Assembly: GCF_000622365.1 (NCBI RefSeq)
Contig: NZ_JASC01000014.1
Coordinates: forward strand, 1,054,001 to 1,118,000
Direction: 5' to 3'
Length of the DNA stretch: 64,000 nt
DNA from: Sulfitobacter noctilucae
Lineage (GTDB): Bacteria; Pseudomonadota; Alphaproteobacteria; Rhodobacterales; Rhodobacteraceae
Shown here: positions 63,193 to 64,000 of the stretch, piece by piece
How positions within the stretch are numbered: the first letter of the stretch is position 1
How the letters are laid out: the number at the start of each line of letters is the position of its first letter
Notes under the pieces: model-generated
What the model was told of the DNA's origin: nothing
Databases searched by the model: none
The model's input: only the letters and a program-made list of their open reading frames with translations
Position numbers and translations under genes: made by a program

Positions 63193-64000
63193 ATGGCGCC
63201 ACAGCGTCCCAAAGGTGCGGGCGCGCTCGATAAGGACAAACAGTCGGCTCTGAGCCCCGCGCCAGTTCCGCCCAGATCGTCCGAGCTATACGCGGCCCTC
63301 GATCTGGGCACAAATAGCTGCCGCATGTTGATCGCCCAGCCAAAGGGCAGCGGATTTCATGTGGTGGACAGCTTCTCGAAGTCCGTCCAATTGGGGGCAG
63401 GGCTCGAGAAAACCGGGCGCTTGTCGCGCGGGTCCATGACGCGCACCCTCCAAGCATTGCGCATCTGCCAGCAGAAGCTGCGCCGCAACAAGGTCAAAAG
63501 GATGCGCCTTGTGGCGACCGAGGCTTGCCGCCGCGCGTTGAACGGCGCGGATTTCATGCGCCGCATCCAGCGTGAAACCGGGCTGACGCTCGACATCATC
63601 AAGCCGGAGGAAGAAGCCCAGCTTGCGGTGATTTCCTGTGCGCCGCTGGTCAGCCGCAAGACCGAAAACTTACTTGTGGTAGATATCGGCGGCGGATCAA
63701 CCGAACTGGTCTGGATCGACATCTCGAAAGTACCCAAGGCCGACCGCGCACAATCCATCATGCGGTTGCACTCGGGCTTTGATCAAACTGCAAGCGACAT
63801 ACCGGCCGCCAAGGTGGTCGACTGGATCTCGGTTCCCTTGGGGGTCGCCACGCTGCGCGATCAATTTTTCGACGTCGAAGACGATGCCGCACGGTTTGCC
63901 CTGATGTCGTGGTTCTTTGAAGAGAACCTCCAAGACTTCACGCCTTATCAATCCGCACAACCCCAAGAGCGGTTCCAGATCGTCGGCACATCTGGCACTG
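63193..64000 (+). CDS. Ppx/GppA phosphatase (N-terminal part)
   Basis: At least 269 residues, cut by the window end. An N-terminal variable stretch of about 30 residues precedes the ASKHA fold: AALDLGTNSCRMLIA, ATEACRRALNGADF, EEEAQLAVISC and the glycine-rich VVDIGGGSTELVW. Ppx/GppA enzymes hydrolyse polyphosphate or pppGpp. ATG 63193 follows AAAGG at a loose spacing. It diverges from the C1 module. The exact substrate cannot be decided from the part seen. Confidence 0.88.
   Translation, partial: MAPQRPKGAGALDKDKQSALSPAPVPPRSSELYAALDLGTNSCRMLIAQPKGSGFHVVDSFSKSVQLGAGLEKTGRLSRGSMTRTLQALRICQQKLRRNKVKRMRLVATEACRRALNGADFMRRIQRETGLTLDIIKPEEEAQLAVISCAPLVSRKTENLLVVDIGGGSTELVWIDISKVPKADRAQSIMRLHSGFDQTASDIPAAKVVDWISVPLGVATLRDQFFDVEDDAARFALMSWFFEENLQDFTPYQSAQPQERFQIVGTSGT

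Noticed and set aside
61532-63253. A 573-codon open frame on the plus strand
   Set aside because: Antisense to the MTHFR-like and methyltransferase genes, no ribosome site or family pattern, and it runs into the ppx gene in another frame.

Overview
The window is a gene-dense chromosomal segment from an alphaproteobacterium, most likely a marine member of the Rhodobacterales (Roseobacter group). Supporting signs are the soxS-V-W-X-Y-Z-A-B-C-D-E-F gene order, class I 5-aminolevulinate synthase, a class II DAHP synthase, an IalB-family protein, interleaved liv genes and a che cluster without a receptor. The genus cannot be fixed from sequence alone. No phage, insertion sequence, CRISPR array or rRNA was found.

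Layout: (1) 1-2600, end of a suf Fe-S assembly operon (sufD, two YIP1 membrane proteins, sufS) and tRNA-Arg(CCG). (2) 2968-19346, a complete thiosulfate-oxidation locus. soxT-like, soxR and soxS run leftward; soxVWXYZABCDEF runs rightward; then come a DUF302 protein, hemA and a second YeeE/YedE transporter; a two-gene metallo-beta-lactamase-fold operon, resembling soxG/soxH, runs leftward. The sequence carries two perfect ATTC-N8-GAAT sites (upstream of soxX and of the MBL operon) expected for a persulfide-sensing ArsR repressor of the SoxR/SqrR/BigR type, and two FNR-type boxes (upstream of DUF302-hemA and of the second transporter). (3) 19674-27367, cell envelope: sugar transferase and galE, a divergent pair of MepK-like endopeptidase and L,D-transpeptidase, an lpxD / acyl carrier protein / ketosynthase mini-operon, and IalB. 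(4) 27368-36914: a candidate small RNA, a HerA-like ATPase, a branched-chain amino acid (liv) transporter operon with two unknown secreted proteins inside it, and a secreted sugar dehydrogenase. (5) 36918-43447: enoyl-CoA hydratase, GlxA-type regulator, class II DAHP synthase, PAS protein, yicC, gmk, gamma-carbonic anhydrase. (6) 43452-50848: a Pho regulon locus phoR-pstSCAB-phoU-phoB with a triple Pho box. (7) 50919-53413: an amidohydrolase translationally coupled to a COG0523/CobW GTPase. (8) 53575-60347: chemotaxis genes cheB-cheD converging on STAS-cheY-cheA-cheW-cheR-cheY-unknown. (9) 60553-64000: a C1/folate module (small conserved protein, MTHFR-like, methyl-THF:corrinoid methyltransferase) and the start of a Ppx/GppA phosphatase.

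How it fits together: the Sox proteins oxidise thiosulfate in the periplasm. SoxX, A, D and E carry seven c-type hemes in total by CxxCH count; the adjacent hemA makes the first heme precursor, and SoxV/SoxW/SoxS supply reductant to the periplasm. No single gene here is of an unknown class. The most interesting points are regulatory and architectural: the inferred SoxR regulon with a detached soxGH-like operon, FNR-type control of hemA and a sulfur transporter beside sox, a two-stem-loop candidate sRNA with an anti-Shine-Dalgarno stretch, unknown secreted proteins translationally coupled to the liv genes, and a hydrolase/metallochaperone pair.
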